Below, piece by piece: positions 8,028 to 16,955 of a DNA stretch of 64,000 nt. The stretch is from Lacticaseibacillus casei DSM 20011 = JCM 1134 = ATCC 393 (GTDB taxonomy: Bacteria > Bacillota > Bacilli > Lactobacillales > Lactobacillaceae). The position numbers and the translations under genes are program-made. Position 1 is the first letter of the stretch. Every line of letters starts with the position of its first letter. The notes beneath the pieces were generated by a model. That model did not search any database and was not told where the DNA came from. It saw nothing but the letters and a program-made list of their open reading frames with translations. Location: contig NZ_AP012544.1 of the NCBI RefSeq assembly GCF_000829055.1, positions 2,046,001 through 2,110,000 on the forward strand, written 5' to 3'.

Positions 8028-8923
8028 TTTTTTGAAAGTTCCCCCGTTTTTACCACCTGTACACCTTGTTCACTTGGCGTCACGATCCGCACTTGCCATT
8101 CCGGCCACCGTTGTGCGGCTGCCTTTTGTAGTTGTTCGGCTCCGGCGGCATCGCCAACAATGGCCAGCATGGTCGATCCCGAACCGGAAATCAATAAGAT
8201 CCCGTCGTGTGCGGCCGTTTCCTCGCGCGCTGCCTGATAATCCGGAATCAACGTCGCGCGATACGGCTCGTGCATCCGATCCTGAGCCACCTGGCGTAAC
8301 AGCGATAAATCACCATCCACCAATGCACGGGTCATCAAAACGCAGCGGCCCATTTGATAAGCCGCATCCGCATAACTCATGGTTGCCGGCAAAATATTGC
8401 GTGCTTCTTCGGTGCTAACCGCGTATGGCGGAATCAAGGTAACAAAATGCAGCTGTTGGCTGACGGGGTACTGCCGGACAATCGGTTCATTACCCGCCAA
8501 AACAGTCGCACAGACCTGTCCATAAATGGCAGGCGCCGCATTATCCGGGTGTCCTTCCAGCTGAGTGGCCAACTTCAAAAGGGCGGCTTCATCCCAGTCG
8601 GCATGAAACCAGGCATTCGCCGCAGCGAGGCCACCGACCACACACGTCGCCGAACTACCCAATCCACGCGCACTGGGAACATCCGAGTCAACGGTGATGC
8701 GTAAGTTGGGAACCGGTTGACGAATCGCATTCGCAAACGTGACAAAGGCGCGATAAATTAAATTTTCCGGGTTAGCGAAAGCATCCCCGTCACCGATGAT
8801 CTCAAGCTTTTGGGTGCTCGGCTCAAAAGTGAACCGAGATTTGAGATCAAGGGCCATGCCCAACACATCGTAACCAACGCCTAAATTAGCCGTTGTTGCC
8901 GGAACGGACACGCGAATCATCAT
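8015..8923 (-). CDS. thrB: Homoserine kinase
   Basis: 302 residues, GHMP kinase superfamily. It phosphorylates L-homoserine with ATP, the step before threonine synthase. The ATP-binding loop is PSARGLGSSA near residue 85. The N-terminal VSVPATTANLGVGYDVLG and the C-terminal ISGSGSTMLAI are typical of ThrB. A longer frame exists, but ATG 8923 is the start: AGGAGG lies 6 nt upstream. The start overlaps the end of thrC by 38 nt, which indicates translational coupling. A terminator overlaps its stop codon. Confidence 0.95.
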   Translation of the reverse strand: MMIRVSVPATTANLGVGYDVLGMALDLKSRFTFEPSTQKLEIIGDGDAFANPENLIYRAFVTFANAIRQPVPNLRITVDSDVPSARGLGSSATCVVGGLAAANAWFHADWDEAALLKLATQLEGHPDNAAPAIYGQVCATVLAGNEPIVRQYPVSQQLHFVTLIPPYAVSTEEARNILPATMSYADAAYQMGRCVLMTRALVDGDLSLLRQVAQDRMHEPYRATLIPDYQAAREETAAHDGILLISGSGSTMLAIVGDAAGAEQLQKAAAQRWPEWQVRIVTPSEQGVQVVKTGELSKKVEH

Positions 8924-10397
8924 CGAAAACCTCCTTTGCCGCATTGAGAATGGCGGCGCCCATTGCTGCTGGTGCAACCACGTGTTTCGGTTGAGGCGTC
9001 ATCGTTGCCAGACGGGCCAGATTTGCTGGAATCGCAACGCCACTCACCTGTTGTAGTTGCGTCATCAACGAAAAATCGTCGCCTGAAATCGGCAAGTCAA
9101 GTGCCTTAGTTACCGCACGCGGGAACTTGTAAGGACTCGCTGTGGCCAACAAAACATTCGGCGTGGTATCACCCGTATCCCGATATTGTTGCATCACACT
9201 GTAACCGACTGCTGTGTGTGGATCCATTAAGTAGCCATCTTGCTGCCAGACTGTGGCAATCGCCTCTGCTACTTGTTCGTCAGTCGCAAAACCACCGGCA
9301 AAATCAGCTTGAATCGCCGCCAGCACATCAGAACGGACTCGATAGCGTCCTGTTTTCGCCAGATCTTTCATTAGCATGGCCACGTAGGCACTATCTTCGC
9401 CGCTCTTATAATATAGCAGGCGTTCCAGATTACTTGAAATCTGAATATCCATACTTGGGGCAACGGTTTTTAAAAACGGCCGATTGCGATCATAGATGCC
9501 AGTATCAAGAAAATCCGCGATCTCGCGATTTGCATTAGCCGCAGCAATCAGTTTATGAATCGGCAAGCCCAGTGCCTTGGCATAAAAACCAGCCAGTACA
9601 TCGCCAAAGTTTCCGGTCGGCACCGTGAAATTAACCGGTTCCCCTAACTGGATTGCATGGCTGTTGACCAGTTGCAGATAAGCGGCAAAATAATAAACCA
9701 CCTGTGGAATCAGCCGGCCAATGTTAATTGAATTCGCCGCCGACAGCGTAACCTGTTCTGCCTGCAAGCGTGCTGCAAAACCCGTATCGGTAAACAACGC
9801 TTTGACCGCACTCTGCGCTTGGTCAAAGTTACCGGCAATCGGGAACACCCGCGTATTCCTACCAGTTGTTGTCAGCATCTGCTGCTCCTGAATCGGGCTA
9901 ACCCCATGATCGGGATAAAAAACCGAAATGCCGGTTTGCGGCACATTTTTGAATCCCTGCAGGGCCGCGGTGCCGGTATCGCCACTGGTCGCCGCCAGAA
10001 TCATAATGCGATCTTCCGGATCCAGAGCTAACCGCATCAATTGCGGCAATAATTGCAGCCCCACGTCTTTGAAAGCACTGGTCGGACCGTGAAATAATTC
10101 AAGCACGTGAAAATCACCGACATTCCGAATCGGCGTGATGCGTTCATCGGAAAAATTTTGTCGATATGCTAAATGGATCGCTTTTTTCAATGAAGCAGTG
10201 TTAAAATCAGGCAACAGGGTCATGAGAACATGCTGAGCGATCGTTTCATAATCTGCTCCCAGTAAATCCTGAAGCGCAATCCGATAATCCGTTAAATGCG
10301 GCAAAACGAATAAGCCGCCTTCTTCGGAAATACCTTGCTTAATGGCTTGCTGGCTGGTTTTGGTTATTCGTTGATCCCGTGTGCTCGTGTATCGCAT
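8886..10397 (-). CDS. thrC: Threonine synthase
   Basis: 503 residues, PLP-dependent. It converts O-phosphohomoserine to threonine. The PLP-binding lysine lies in HGPTSAFKDVGLQ near residue 110, and the glycine-rich phosphate-binding segment VPTGNFGDVLAGF is near 265. The length matches the long ThrC class. AGGAGA is 9 nt before the ATG. It is first in a leftward thrC-thrB operon that is divergent from hom-aspartokinase across 109 bases, so the complete route from aspartate semialdehyde to threonine is here apart from asd. Confidence 0.95.
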   Translation of the reverse strand: MRYTSTRDQRITKTSQQAIKQGISEEGGLFVLPHLTDYRIALQDLLGADYETIAQHVLMTLLPDFNTASLKKAIHLAYRQNFSDERITPIRNVGDFHVLELFHGPTSAFKDVGLQLLPQLMRLALDPEDRIMILAATSGDTGTAALQGFKNVPQTGISVFYPDHGVSPIQEQQMLTTTGRNTRVFPIAGNFDQAQSAVKALFTDTGFAARLQAEQVTLSAANSINIGRLIPQVVYYFAAYLQLVNSHAIQLGEPVNFTVPTGNFGDVLAGFYAKALGLPIHKLIAAANANREIADFLDTGIYDRNRPFLKTVAPSMDIQISSNLERLLYYKSGEDSAYVAMLMKDLAKTGRYRVRSDVLAAIQADFAGGFATDEQVAEAIATVWQQDGYLMDPHTAVGYSVMQQYRDTGDTTPNVLLATASPYKFPRAVTKALDLPISGDDFSLMTQLQQVSGVAIPANLARLATMTPQPKHVVAPAAMGAAILNAAKEVFDDDSRVRSGNNG

Positions 10398-10506
10398 GTG
10401 AACGATTCTCCTATCTGATCCGACTTGTTTTTACGATATGGATATGATAATCTGTTCGCATTAGAAAAACAAGTGTCTATATTTTATAAACAAGGAGCTG
10501 AGAAAT
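10398..10506. promoter_or_regulatory. Divergent promoter region of the threonine genes
   Basis: This 109-bp gap must drive both directions. Candidate leftward promoter: TTGTTT, 17 bp, TATCAT. Candidate rightward promoter: TTCGCA, 17 bp, TATATT. The two overlap, so a single regulator could control both. No leader peptide or T-box is visible. Confidence 0.4.
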
Positions 10507-11706
10507 ATGAATATTGCCATCTTAGGTTTTGGTACTGTCGGTAGCGGCGTTTACGATATTGTTGCGAATGGTGATCGCCGAATGCGGGTCACTGCGATTT
10601 TTATTCGCCCAACCCACCCTGCCACCATGCCTGAGATGACAACTGATTTCGATGCCATTCTTGCGGATCCTTCTATCGATGTGGTGGTGGAGGCAATCGG
10701 CGGGCTGCATCCCGCTCACGATTATATTCTCCGGGCCTTGCGCCATGGCAAGCATGTCGTCACCGCCAATAAAGCGGTTGTGGCCCGTTATCTGCCTGAA
10801 TTTATTGCGACCGCGGAAGCACACAATGTTCGGTTTTATTTTGAAGCAACGACTGGCGGTGGCATTCCCTGGATCCGTAATCTGGAACGGGCCGCGCGGA
10901 TTGATCAGGTCGATACAATCGAAGGCATCTTTAATGGCACCAGCAATTACATTTTAGACCAGATGCAACGTGCCCACCTGGATTTCGATCCTGTCCTGCT
11001 GGCGGCTAAGGATATGGGCTATGCCGAAGCCGACCCGAGTGCCGACATTGACGGCGATGACATTGTCAACAAGCTCAAAATCTCTGCGGCTTTGGCCTAC
11101 AATATGGTACCGCCGCGTGATGTGCCTAAGTTTGGCATCCGGCACGTCATCAAAGCCGACATCGACTTTTTCGCCAAACACCACCAAGTGCTGCGCTTAA
11201 TCGGTAAAAGCAAACGAATCGGTGATCATTACAGTATGGTCGTTGAGCCGCGGCTTTATCCAGCCACCGCTTTAGCTGCAAATACTTTTGAAAACTTCAA
11301 CCTCATTCGCCTGCATGGCCAAACCATTGGCGATTTACAGTTCTATGGCCAAGGCGCCGGCAAATACCCGACGGCCAACGCGATTGTTCAGGATCTTTTC
11401 GATATTCTGGAAAAGGTCACCCATCTAAAACGCGACTTCAAGCAAACCTTACAATTTGATTCTGACCTCAGTGTTGCCGATTATCTGTTACGGGCTGATC
11501 CGCTAACCTTTGCGATGTTTAACGACAAGCAAACTGAAGTGATCGATCACCGGCTGCTGATTAAACAAATCCCGGTCGGCGAAATGCATCGACTCATGCG
11601 CGGCGTTTTGGCAATTGATGCCCATGCATTCATGGCGGCGATTGGCGACAGCGAACTCGTCGCGCGCGATGTCAAACAGCAATTGGATCAGGAGGTCATC
11701 GGATGA
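10507..11706 (+). CDS. hom: Homoserine dehydrogenase
   Basis: 399 residues. It reduces aspartate semialdehyde to homoserine using NAD(P)H. The Rossmann motif is LGFGTVGSG near residue 6, and the catalytic domain contains TTGGGIPWIRNL and GIFNGTSNYIL (residues ~120-155). The protein is shorter than typical Gram-positive Hom (about 430), and I do not see a clear C-terminal ACT domain, so threonine feedback may be weak or act elsewhere. AAGGAG precedes the ATG. Its stop overlaps the aspartokinase start (ATGA), indicating coupling. Confidence 0.93.
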   Translation: MNIAILGFGTVGSGVYDIVANGDRRMRVTAIFIRPTHPATMPEMTTDFDAILADPSIDVVVEAIGGLHPAHDYILRALRHGKHVVTANKAVVARYLPEFIATAEAHNVRFYFEATTGGGIPWIRNLERAARIDQVDTIEGIFNGTSNYILDQMQRAHLDFDPVLLAAKDMGYAEADPSADIDGDDIVNKLKISAALAYNMVPPRDVPKFGIRHVIKADIDFFAKHHQVLRLIGKSKRIGDHYSMVVEPRLYPATALAANTFENFNLIRLHGQTIGDLQFYGQGAGKYPTANAIVQDLFDILEKVTHLKRDFKQTLQFDSDLSVADYLLRADPLTFAMFNDKQTEVIDHRLLIKQIPVGEMHRLMRGVLAIDAHAFMAAIGDSELVARDVKQQLDQEVIG

Positions 11707-13049
11707 AAGTCGCAAAATTTGGCGGCAGTTCCGTTGCCACCGCCGATCAATTTCAAAAAGTCAAAGCCATTATCGATCAGGATCCCCAGCGTCAGCTTGT
11801 GGTCGTCAGCGCCGCCGGTAAATATGGCCCGGCCACCCAAAAACTCACAGACATCCTCTATCTCATTGCAGACGGCATCGAAGCCGGCCGCAATGTGACG
11901 CAGATGTTTGCTCAGGTAGAGGCCAGATTGGAAGCCATCAATCACGCATTACAGTTACACGTGCCTTTAATCAAGTTAATGAACACGATCCGTCATCGGC
12001 TTGCCACGCATTATTCGCGCGATTATCTGGTATCCCGCGGCGAATTTTTAACTGCTCGGCTGATGGCAGCGTATCTGGGCTACACCTTCGTGGATGCCGC
12101 CGACTTGTTCTTTTTTGATCAAAACGGCGCCATTGATGAGGCCAAAACCCAGGCAGCCTATCGCCAGCTTCCTAAGCATCACGGCTTGGTCATCCCCGGA
12201 TTTTACGGACAGAATCAAGCCGGGCATGTTCAACTCATGCCCCGTGGCGGATCGGATATCTCCGGCGCATGGTTAGCACGGTTGGCTCAGGCAGATTTAT
12301 ATGAAAACTGGACTGATGTGTCTGGCATTAAAATGGCGGATCCGCGCATTATCAAGGATGCCGACAGTATTGACGTGATGAGCTATGATGAGTTGCGCGA
12401 ATTGACCTATATGGGCTTTAGCGTGTTTCAGGAAGAAGCCGTCCAGCCGGTTCGTGAATGTAAAATTCCAACTCGCATTCTCAATACCAATGCACCCCAG
12501 GATCCGGGAACGTTGATCATTCATGATGACGACCCCAGCGACGAGCTGCGCATTATCACCGGCATTGCTGGGCGAAAACATTATCTCGTCATTACTATTC
12601 GTCAATACCAGCTTGCTTTACACTTGGAAGTCATTCAACGCGCATTGGGCGTCATTGCTGCCCATCATCTAGTCGTTGACTACCTGCCAACCGGCATCGA
12701 CAGCTTCAGCTTGTTGATTCGAGAACCCCGCCACCAAATCTCGGTTCGTGAGTTAACGGCAGCAATTAAAACCACCTGTCAACCGGATAAACTGGAAGTC
12801 ACTGAAAATGTCGCCTTAATTGCGATGGTTTCCCGTCAATTGCGAAAACGACCGGCGATTGCGGGCAAAGTGCTTGCGTATTTGGATGACAACCTGTTAA
12901 ATGTCCAGTTGGTCAGTCAAACCAACGACGATATCAACTTACTGATCGGCGTCAACGACAAAGACTATGATAAAGCCGTTCGCGTCATTTACAGCAGTAT
13001 TCACCAGAATTTCCACCGCCCAGCACCTTATATTGAAGGCATTGCTTGA
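11703..13049 (+). CDS. Aspartate kinase
   Basis: 448 residues. It phosphorylates L-aspartate, the first step of the aspartate amino acid family. The N-terminal KFGGSSVA motif and the SRGEFLTARLMAAYL and PRGGSDISGAWLA segments are diagnostic. The C-terminal ~150 residues are two ACT-like regions expected to bind a feedback effector. Because it is coupled to hom, this isozyme most likely serves threonine. Its transcript should end at the hairpin now split by the IS element downstream. Confidence 0.93.
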   Translation: MKVAKFGGSSVATADQFQKVKAIIDQDPQRQLVVVSAAGKYGPATQKLTDILYLIADGIEAGRNVTQMFAQVEARLEAINHALQLHVPLIKLMNTIRHRLATHYSRDYLVSRGEFLTARLMAAYLGYTFVDAADLFFFDQNGAIDEAKTQAAYRQLPKHHGLVIPGFYGQNQAGHVQLMPRGGSDISGAWLARLAQADLYENWTDVSGIKMADPRIIKDADSIDVMSYDELRELTYMGFSVFQEEAVQPVRECKIPTRILNTNAPQDPGTLIIHDDDPSDELRIITGIAGRKHYLVITIRQYQLALHLEVIQRALGVIAAHHLVVDYLPTGIDSFSLLIREPRHQISVRELTAAIKTTCQPDKLEVTENVALIAMVSRQLRKRPAIAGKVLAYLDDNLLNVQLVSQTNDDINLLIGVNDKDYDKAVRVIYSSIHQNFHRPAPYIEGIA

Positions 13050-13074
13050 GGTAGATGGTATTGACTAACCTATC

Positions 13075-13105
13075 AAAAAAGGCTCCTGCTTCCCAGTTCA
13101 ATGAC
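13075..13105. terminator. Left arm of a bidirectional terminator split by an IS element
   Basis: AAAAAA followed by GGCTCCTGCTTCCCAGT (13081-13097) and the loop TCAATG. The matching arm is 1.7 kb away at 14798-14814. Without the IS and one GAC copy the two arms make a 17-bp stem (15 Watson-Crick pairs, one G-U, one mismatch) with a 6-nt loop and A/T runs on both sides. Confidence 0.85.
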
Positions 13106-13174
13106 TGCGATAATCCCTTTATGGTTGTCAGATGAAATATCATAATTCATCTGATGATCATGGAGGGATTTTCT

Positions 13175-13852
13175 ATGCCCAGATCTAAGCATACAGCTCA
13201 AGAAAAGTTACTCATATTGGAGGAGTTCAGACATTCGAATATAAGTATCAGTAGTTTCTCCCGTCAACACGGTCTTGGTGATCGCACATTACAACGTTGG
13301 CAGGCGCGCTATGAACGCGATGGGATTAAGGGATTAGAGGAAGCTCGAAAGAATCAACATTATACCAAGGAACAAAAGCTTGAAGCAGTACTTGCTTATC
13401 TCAGTGGTGAAGGGTCATTAGCCGAAGTCACGATGCAATTTGGTCTGCGCTCATCAACACAATTGCAAAGATGGATAGCCATGTATAATAGGGATCATCA
13501 ATCTTTGACGGCTTCACCGTCTAGAAAGCAGGTCCCCACCATGAGTCGTACAACCACCTTCGAAGAACGCATTAAAGTCGTTGAATATGTCACTAAGGGT
13601 AAGCACTCCTATACTGAAGCGGCAGCCCATTTTGATGTGTCTTATCAACAGGCACGGTCTTGGGTGATCAAGGCTCGCGAAGGCGGTTATGAGACGCTGG
13701 TAGATAACCGTGGTCACCACAAAGACAAGCGTGATCTAACCGAATTAGACAAGGCCAAACTGCGCATTCGTCAACTAGAAGCTGAGCTCAAGGACAAAGA
13801 GCTAGTGGAGGCCTTTGTAAAAAAATTACTGGAAATCCAGCACAAGGAGTGA
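13175..13852 (+). CDS. IS3-family transposase OrfA (helix-turn-helix protein)
   Basis: 225 residues with two helix-turn-helix regions (FSRQHGLGDRTLQRW near 33 and FDVSYQQARSWVIKA near 155) and a C-terminal leucine-rich coiled-coil (LRIRQLEAELKDKELVEAFVKKLLE). It binds the IS ends. ATG 13175 is used because GGAGGG is 7 nt upstream. Near its end the codons GTA AAA AAA TTA contain the heptamer A AAA AAA (about 13817-13824). A -1 slip there enters the OrfB frame, which is open from that point, so an OrfAB fusion transposase is expected. Confidence 0.9.
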   Translation: MPRSKHTAQEKLLILEEFRHSNISISSFSRQHGLGDRTLQRWQARYERDGIKGLEEARKNQHYTKEQKLEAVLAYLSGEGSLAEVTMQFGLRSSTQLQRWIAMYNRDHQSLTASPSRKQVPTMSRTTTFEERIKVVEYVTKGKHSYTEAAAHFDVSYQQARSWVIKAREGGYETLVDNRGHHKDKRDLTELDKAKLRIRQLEAELKDKELVEAFVKKLLEIQHKE

Positions 13853-14742
13853 TCAAACAACACCGACAAGCTTACCGTGCCATCGAAGAAGTTAGTCAAG
13901 GCCAACATGGCGCTGTCACAAAGTTATTGGACGTTATTGGCATCAGCCGTCAAGCTTATTACAAAGGCTTAAGGCGGGAGGAAACAGTGTGGGAGGTCCA
14001 CGATCGGCGGCTTAAGGAGCGGACTCAATATTGGTTTGATTTTCATCGCCAAGGCATTGGTGCTGGGAATCTTCTGATCAACTTACAACAAGATGAGCTG
14101 ATTGACTTTCCGATCACGATCAAACAAGTTCGTCGCGTCATGCGCGAGCTTGACATTCGATGTCAGATCCGCCAAAAACGGCATAGTCGCGTCAAGCAAT
14201 CTGAACAGTACCTGCAAGACAATGTGCTCAATCAATGTTTCTACGTGGAACGCCCTAATCAAGTCTGGCTAGCCGACTCAACCGAGTTGAAATACGGTAT
14301 CAACGGCGAGTACAAGATGCGCCTCAGTGGCGTTCTTGACCTCTATGGCCGCAATCTGTTGGCTTACAACCTGAGTGCAACCGAAACAACCGCTGCCGAG
14401 ATTCAGGTCTTCCAGCGCGCTTTCACTCGCGCTGGCAACGTCCATCCGCTCATTCATACTGATCGTGGTTCCGCCTATACATCCAAGGCATTCAACCGCT
14501 ACCTCAACCAATTTGAAGTCACACGAAGTATGTCACGGCCGGGAACGCCCTATGACAACGCACCGATAGAGCGCTGGTGGAACGAGTTTAAACTGCGGTG
14601 GATGGATCGTCATCCAATGGCAAAGACTTACAAGGAATTCGTCAAGCTCGTTGAAGACGGGATCCACTATTTCAATCACGACAACCGTTCAGGACAAAGA
14701 GACGGCCTTACCCCAGAAGAATACTGGAATAAGGCCATCTAA
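13849..14742 (+). CDS. IS3-family transposase OrfB (DDE catalytic domain)
   Basis: 297 residues counted from a GTG that overlaps the OrfA stop. The catalytic triad is visible: D in WLADSTELKYG, D in IHTDRGSAYTS, and E in NAPIERWWNEFK. The rve/integrase core is complete. It is probably produced mainly as part of an OrfAB fusion by -1 frameshifting at the A-rich heptamer upstream. Confidence 0.93.
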   Translation: MIKQHRQAYRAIEEVSQGQHGAVTKLLDVIGISRQAYYKGLRREETVWEVHDRRLKERTQYWFDFHRQGIGAGNLLINLQQDELIDFPITIKQVRRVMRELDIRCQIRQKRHSRVKQSEQYLQDNVLNQCFYVERPNQVWLADSTELKYGINGEYKMRLSGVLDLYGRNLLAYNLSATETTAAEIQVFQRAFTRAGNVHPLIHTDRGSAYTSKAFNRYLNQFEVTRSMSRPGTPYDNAPIERWWNEFKLRWMDRHPMAKTYKEFVKLVEDGIHYFNHDNRSGQRDGLTPEEYWNKAI

Positions 14743-14796
14743 AGGCTACCAAAATTTTATATTATTTCATCTGTCAACTTGACAGGGCCGACCGCA

Positions 14797-14821
14797 GACT
14801 GAGAAGCGGGAGCCTTTTTTT
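14797..14821. terminator. Right arm of the IS-split bidirectional terminator
   Basis: ACTGAGAAGCGGGAGCC (14798-14814) followed by seven T. It served the rightward aspartokinase transcript and, read from the other strand, the leftward flotillin transcript. Confidence 0.85.
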
Positions 14822-14855
14822 ACGTTACGCAGTTGCTAATGACATTGGCGCATCA

Positions 14856-16427
14856 CTATTTCTTCCACGGCTTATCTGCCTCTTTTGTTGGTGCACTTGC
14901 TGCCGATTGACTGGTTGCGGCCGGCTTGGCGGCGGAGGTTGCCGGTGCTGCTGGTGCTGCCGGTTGCTTTTGCGGTGCTTCCGACTGTTTTTGCGGCGCC
15001 TTTTCGGCAGTGTCCGCGTGTCGACCCTTGATGGCATCGACCACTGGCTGATTGCCTGCTTGATGCATAAGAGCGCCATTTAACATCCCACGAATGTCAA
15101 TGCCTGCCACTTCCTGAAGCATATCCAACTGCTTGACCAAACTGCCACTGGTTTGCTTGGTGAGGTCGCCGTCGCCATAGAGCTTAATCGAATCAACGTT
15201 GGCGTATGGACTCATGGCAGCTTCAATAATCTTCGGCATTGCCTCGATGGTCATCTTGAAGCGACCGGATTCATCCAATTGGCGAGCCGCTTCAGCTTGC
15301 TTCGCGATTGCTTCCGCCTGCGCCAGCCCGATTGCCCGGGTCTTGCCGGCTTCGGCTTCCCCGATCGCCTTAGTTGCATTAGCATTTGCTTCAGCAGCCA
15401 ACTCAACTTGCTTGGCTGACGCTTCGGCTGCAGCAATCTGGGTTGCCTTCTGTGCTTCAGCCGCGCGCTGAGCCTTATACAAGTCAGCATCGGCCTGTTT
15501 ACGCACGGTGGCATTCAGTTCCTGTTCCTGCAGTTCCGCGTTCTTCTGGGCCAGTTCAATATCTTTTTCCTTTTGAACCTGTTTGGCCTTCATCTGCTCA
15601 ACAATCGCTGCCTGATCGGCTTGGGCCTGGGCAATTTCCTGTTGCTTCTTGAAGTCGGCCATTTTGACTTGTTGCTCGCGTTCGGCATCCGCCACCTGCG
15701 TCTGCCGCTCGATTTCCTGCTGTTTAGCTTCCTGATCGGCTTGAGCTTGCTGAATCCGCGTGTCACGGTTAGCGGCCGCTTCAGCAACTGCTGCGTTTTT
15801 CTTGACCTCGGCAATCTGCTTCTTACCTAATGAATCAAGATAGCCGTTCTTGTCGGCAATATCTTTGATCGTAAATGAGATAATCTGCAGGCCCATTTTG
15901 GCTAAATCGGAACTCGCCACGTCCTGAACTTTCTCGGCAAACGCATCCCGGTTTTGGTAAGTATCCTCAACCGTTAACGTGCCTAAAATAGCCCGCAAAT
16001 GGCCTTCGAGAATTTCCGTCGCTTCGGCATTGATCTGCTCGTCATTTTTGCCTAAAAACTGTTCGGCAGCAGTTGCGACTTCTTCCTGGCTAGAACCGAT
16101 TTTTAAAATAACCGTCCCATTGACGATGATCGGAACACCCTGCTGCGTGTAAACTTCCGGCGTTGCCACCTCGATTGTGCGGGTGTTCAGGCTTAAAACA
16201 TCCCAGCGCTGTAAAATCGGTAGGATAAACGACCCGCCATTCGTGATCAGCTTCACCCGATTCCCGTTAATATCCCGAAAGCTATGCTTGCCGGATATCA
16301 AGGCACCGGAAATAATCAGAACCTCGTTGGGCAACGCTGTCTTGCGGTGCGTTGCCAAGAAAATAAAAAGCAACAGTAAGACAACGATCACAATGATCCA
16401 TGGCATATAATCAGCTAAAATTTCCAT
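14856..16427 (-). CDS. floT: Flotillin-like SPFH membrane protein
   Basis: About 523 residues. A single N-terminal transmembrane segment (WIIVIVVLLLLFIFLA) is followed by an SPFH/PHB domain (residues ~30-210). A long Ala/Gln/Glu-rich coiled coil typical of flotillins follows (residues ~215-400; repeats such as QAQADQ and AEAEA). The Pro/Ala/Ser/Lys-rich tail (PQKQSEAPQKQPAAPA) is low complexity. Flotillins organise membrane microdomains and fluidity. ATG 16427 follows GAGGAGGGGACGA; a longer frame upstream has no ribosome site. It forms an operon with the NfeD-like gene 13 nt upstream, as in B. subtilis yuaF-floT. Confidence 0.92.
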   Translation of the reverse strand: MEILADYMPWIIVIVVLLLLFIFLATHRKTALPNEVLIISGALISGKHSFRDINGNRVKLITNGGSFILPILQRWDVLSLNTRTIEVATPEVYTQQGVPIIVNGTVILKIGSSQEEVATAAEQFLGKNDEQINAEATEILEGHLRAILGTLTVEDTYQNRDAFAEKVQDVASSDLAKMGLQIISFTIKDIADKNGYLDSLGKKQIAEVKKNAAVAEAAANRDTRIQQAQADQEAKQQEIERQTQVADAEREQQVKMADFKKQQEIAQAQADQAAIVEQMKAKQVQKEKDIELAQKNAELQEQELNATVRKQADADLYKAQRAAEAQKATQIAAAEASAKQVELAAEANANATKAIGEAEAGKTRAIGLAQAEAIAKQAEAARQLDESGRFKMTIEAMPKIIEAAMSPYANVDSIKLYGDGDLTKQTSGSLVKQLDMLQEVAGIDIRGMLNGALMHQAGNQPVVDAIKGRHADTAEKAPQKQSEAPQKQPAAPAAPATSAAKPAATSQSAASAPTKEADKPWKK

Positions 16428-16440
16428 TCGTCCCCTCCTC

Positions 16441-16830
16441 TTAGGGTTGGTTATGTGCGGCGACCTCATCAACATATGCGACGCCTTCTGTGAGTTCGAT
16501 AATCACGACTTTGGTGCCCTGTTCAAGTGGACGATGCGTGCCTGACCACAATTTAGCCGGGTAAGTTTGCCGCGCCCGGCCGCCACCCGTCACCATGACT
16601 TCGCCCGTATGATCAGGGGCAACCGCCAGTGTCAACGTGCCCAGCAGATAATCCTGAGTGCTCATGGACGTTGTGTTCTCCACCGATGACAAAACGCGCT
16701 GTAAAACCGCCAATAGCGGCAACAACACCAACGAGAGCAACATCCATAAAAGACCGGCAACGATCACCAACGCAACCACGCCCACCACCAACTGTAAACC
16801 CAATCCTTGTTGGGTCCACCAAGTAACCAT
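16441..16830 (-). CDS. NfeD-like membrane protein (YuaF type)
   Basis: 129 residues: a hydrophobic N-terminal half with two or more membrane segments (LVVGVVALVIVAGLLWMLL), then a small OB-fold NfeD domain (GEVMVTGGGRARQTYPAKL; KVVIIELTEGVAYVDEV). Such proteins partner with flotillins, and the gene precedes floT. The ATG at 16830 is chosen for the GAGG 8 nt upstream. Confidence 0.85.
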   Translation of the reverse strand: MVTWWTQQGLGLQLVVGVVALVIVAGLLWMLLSLVLLPLLAVLQRVLSSVENTTSMSTQDYLLGTLTLAVAPDHTGEVMVTGGGRARQTYPAKLWSGTHRPLEQGTKVVIIELTEGVAYVDEVAAHNQP

Positions 16831-16955
16831 TCCGATCGCCTCGCTTTCAACAAGTACAAACGTCTCTTTTATTCTACCATGCAAACGATTCCCAGACTAT
16901 ACCAATCAAAACGAAACGAGCGTTTTATTTTGCACAATCGATTTTATCAAAATGA

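Larger units (their letters stand above)
13106..14796 (+). mobile_element. IS3-family (IS150-like) insertion sequence, intact
   Basis: 1691 bp. The ends are imperfect inverted repeats beginning TGCG and sharing CCCT, GTTG and CAGATGAAATA (13106-13138 against 14764-14796 reversed). The element is flanked by a 3-bp target duplication GAC (13103-13105 and 14797-14799), normal for this family. Two overlapping transposase frames are intact, so the element may be active. It lies exactly at the loop of a terminator hairpin. Confidence 0.92.

Noticed and set aside
13126..14776. Shorter IS boundaries at the TGTCAGATG / CATCTGTCA repeats
   Set aside because: No target duplication flanks those points; extending to TGCG ends gives longer repeats and a clean GAC duplication.
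16885..16955. AAAACG/CGTTTT hairpin after the PfoR-like gene as its terminator
   Set aside because: Only a 6-bp AT-rich stem without a T-run; too weak to list as a feature.
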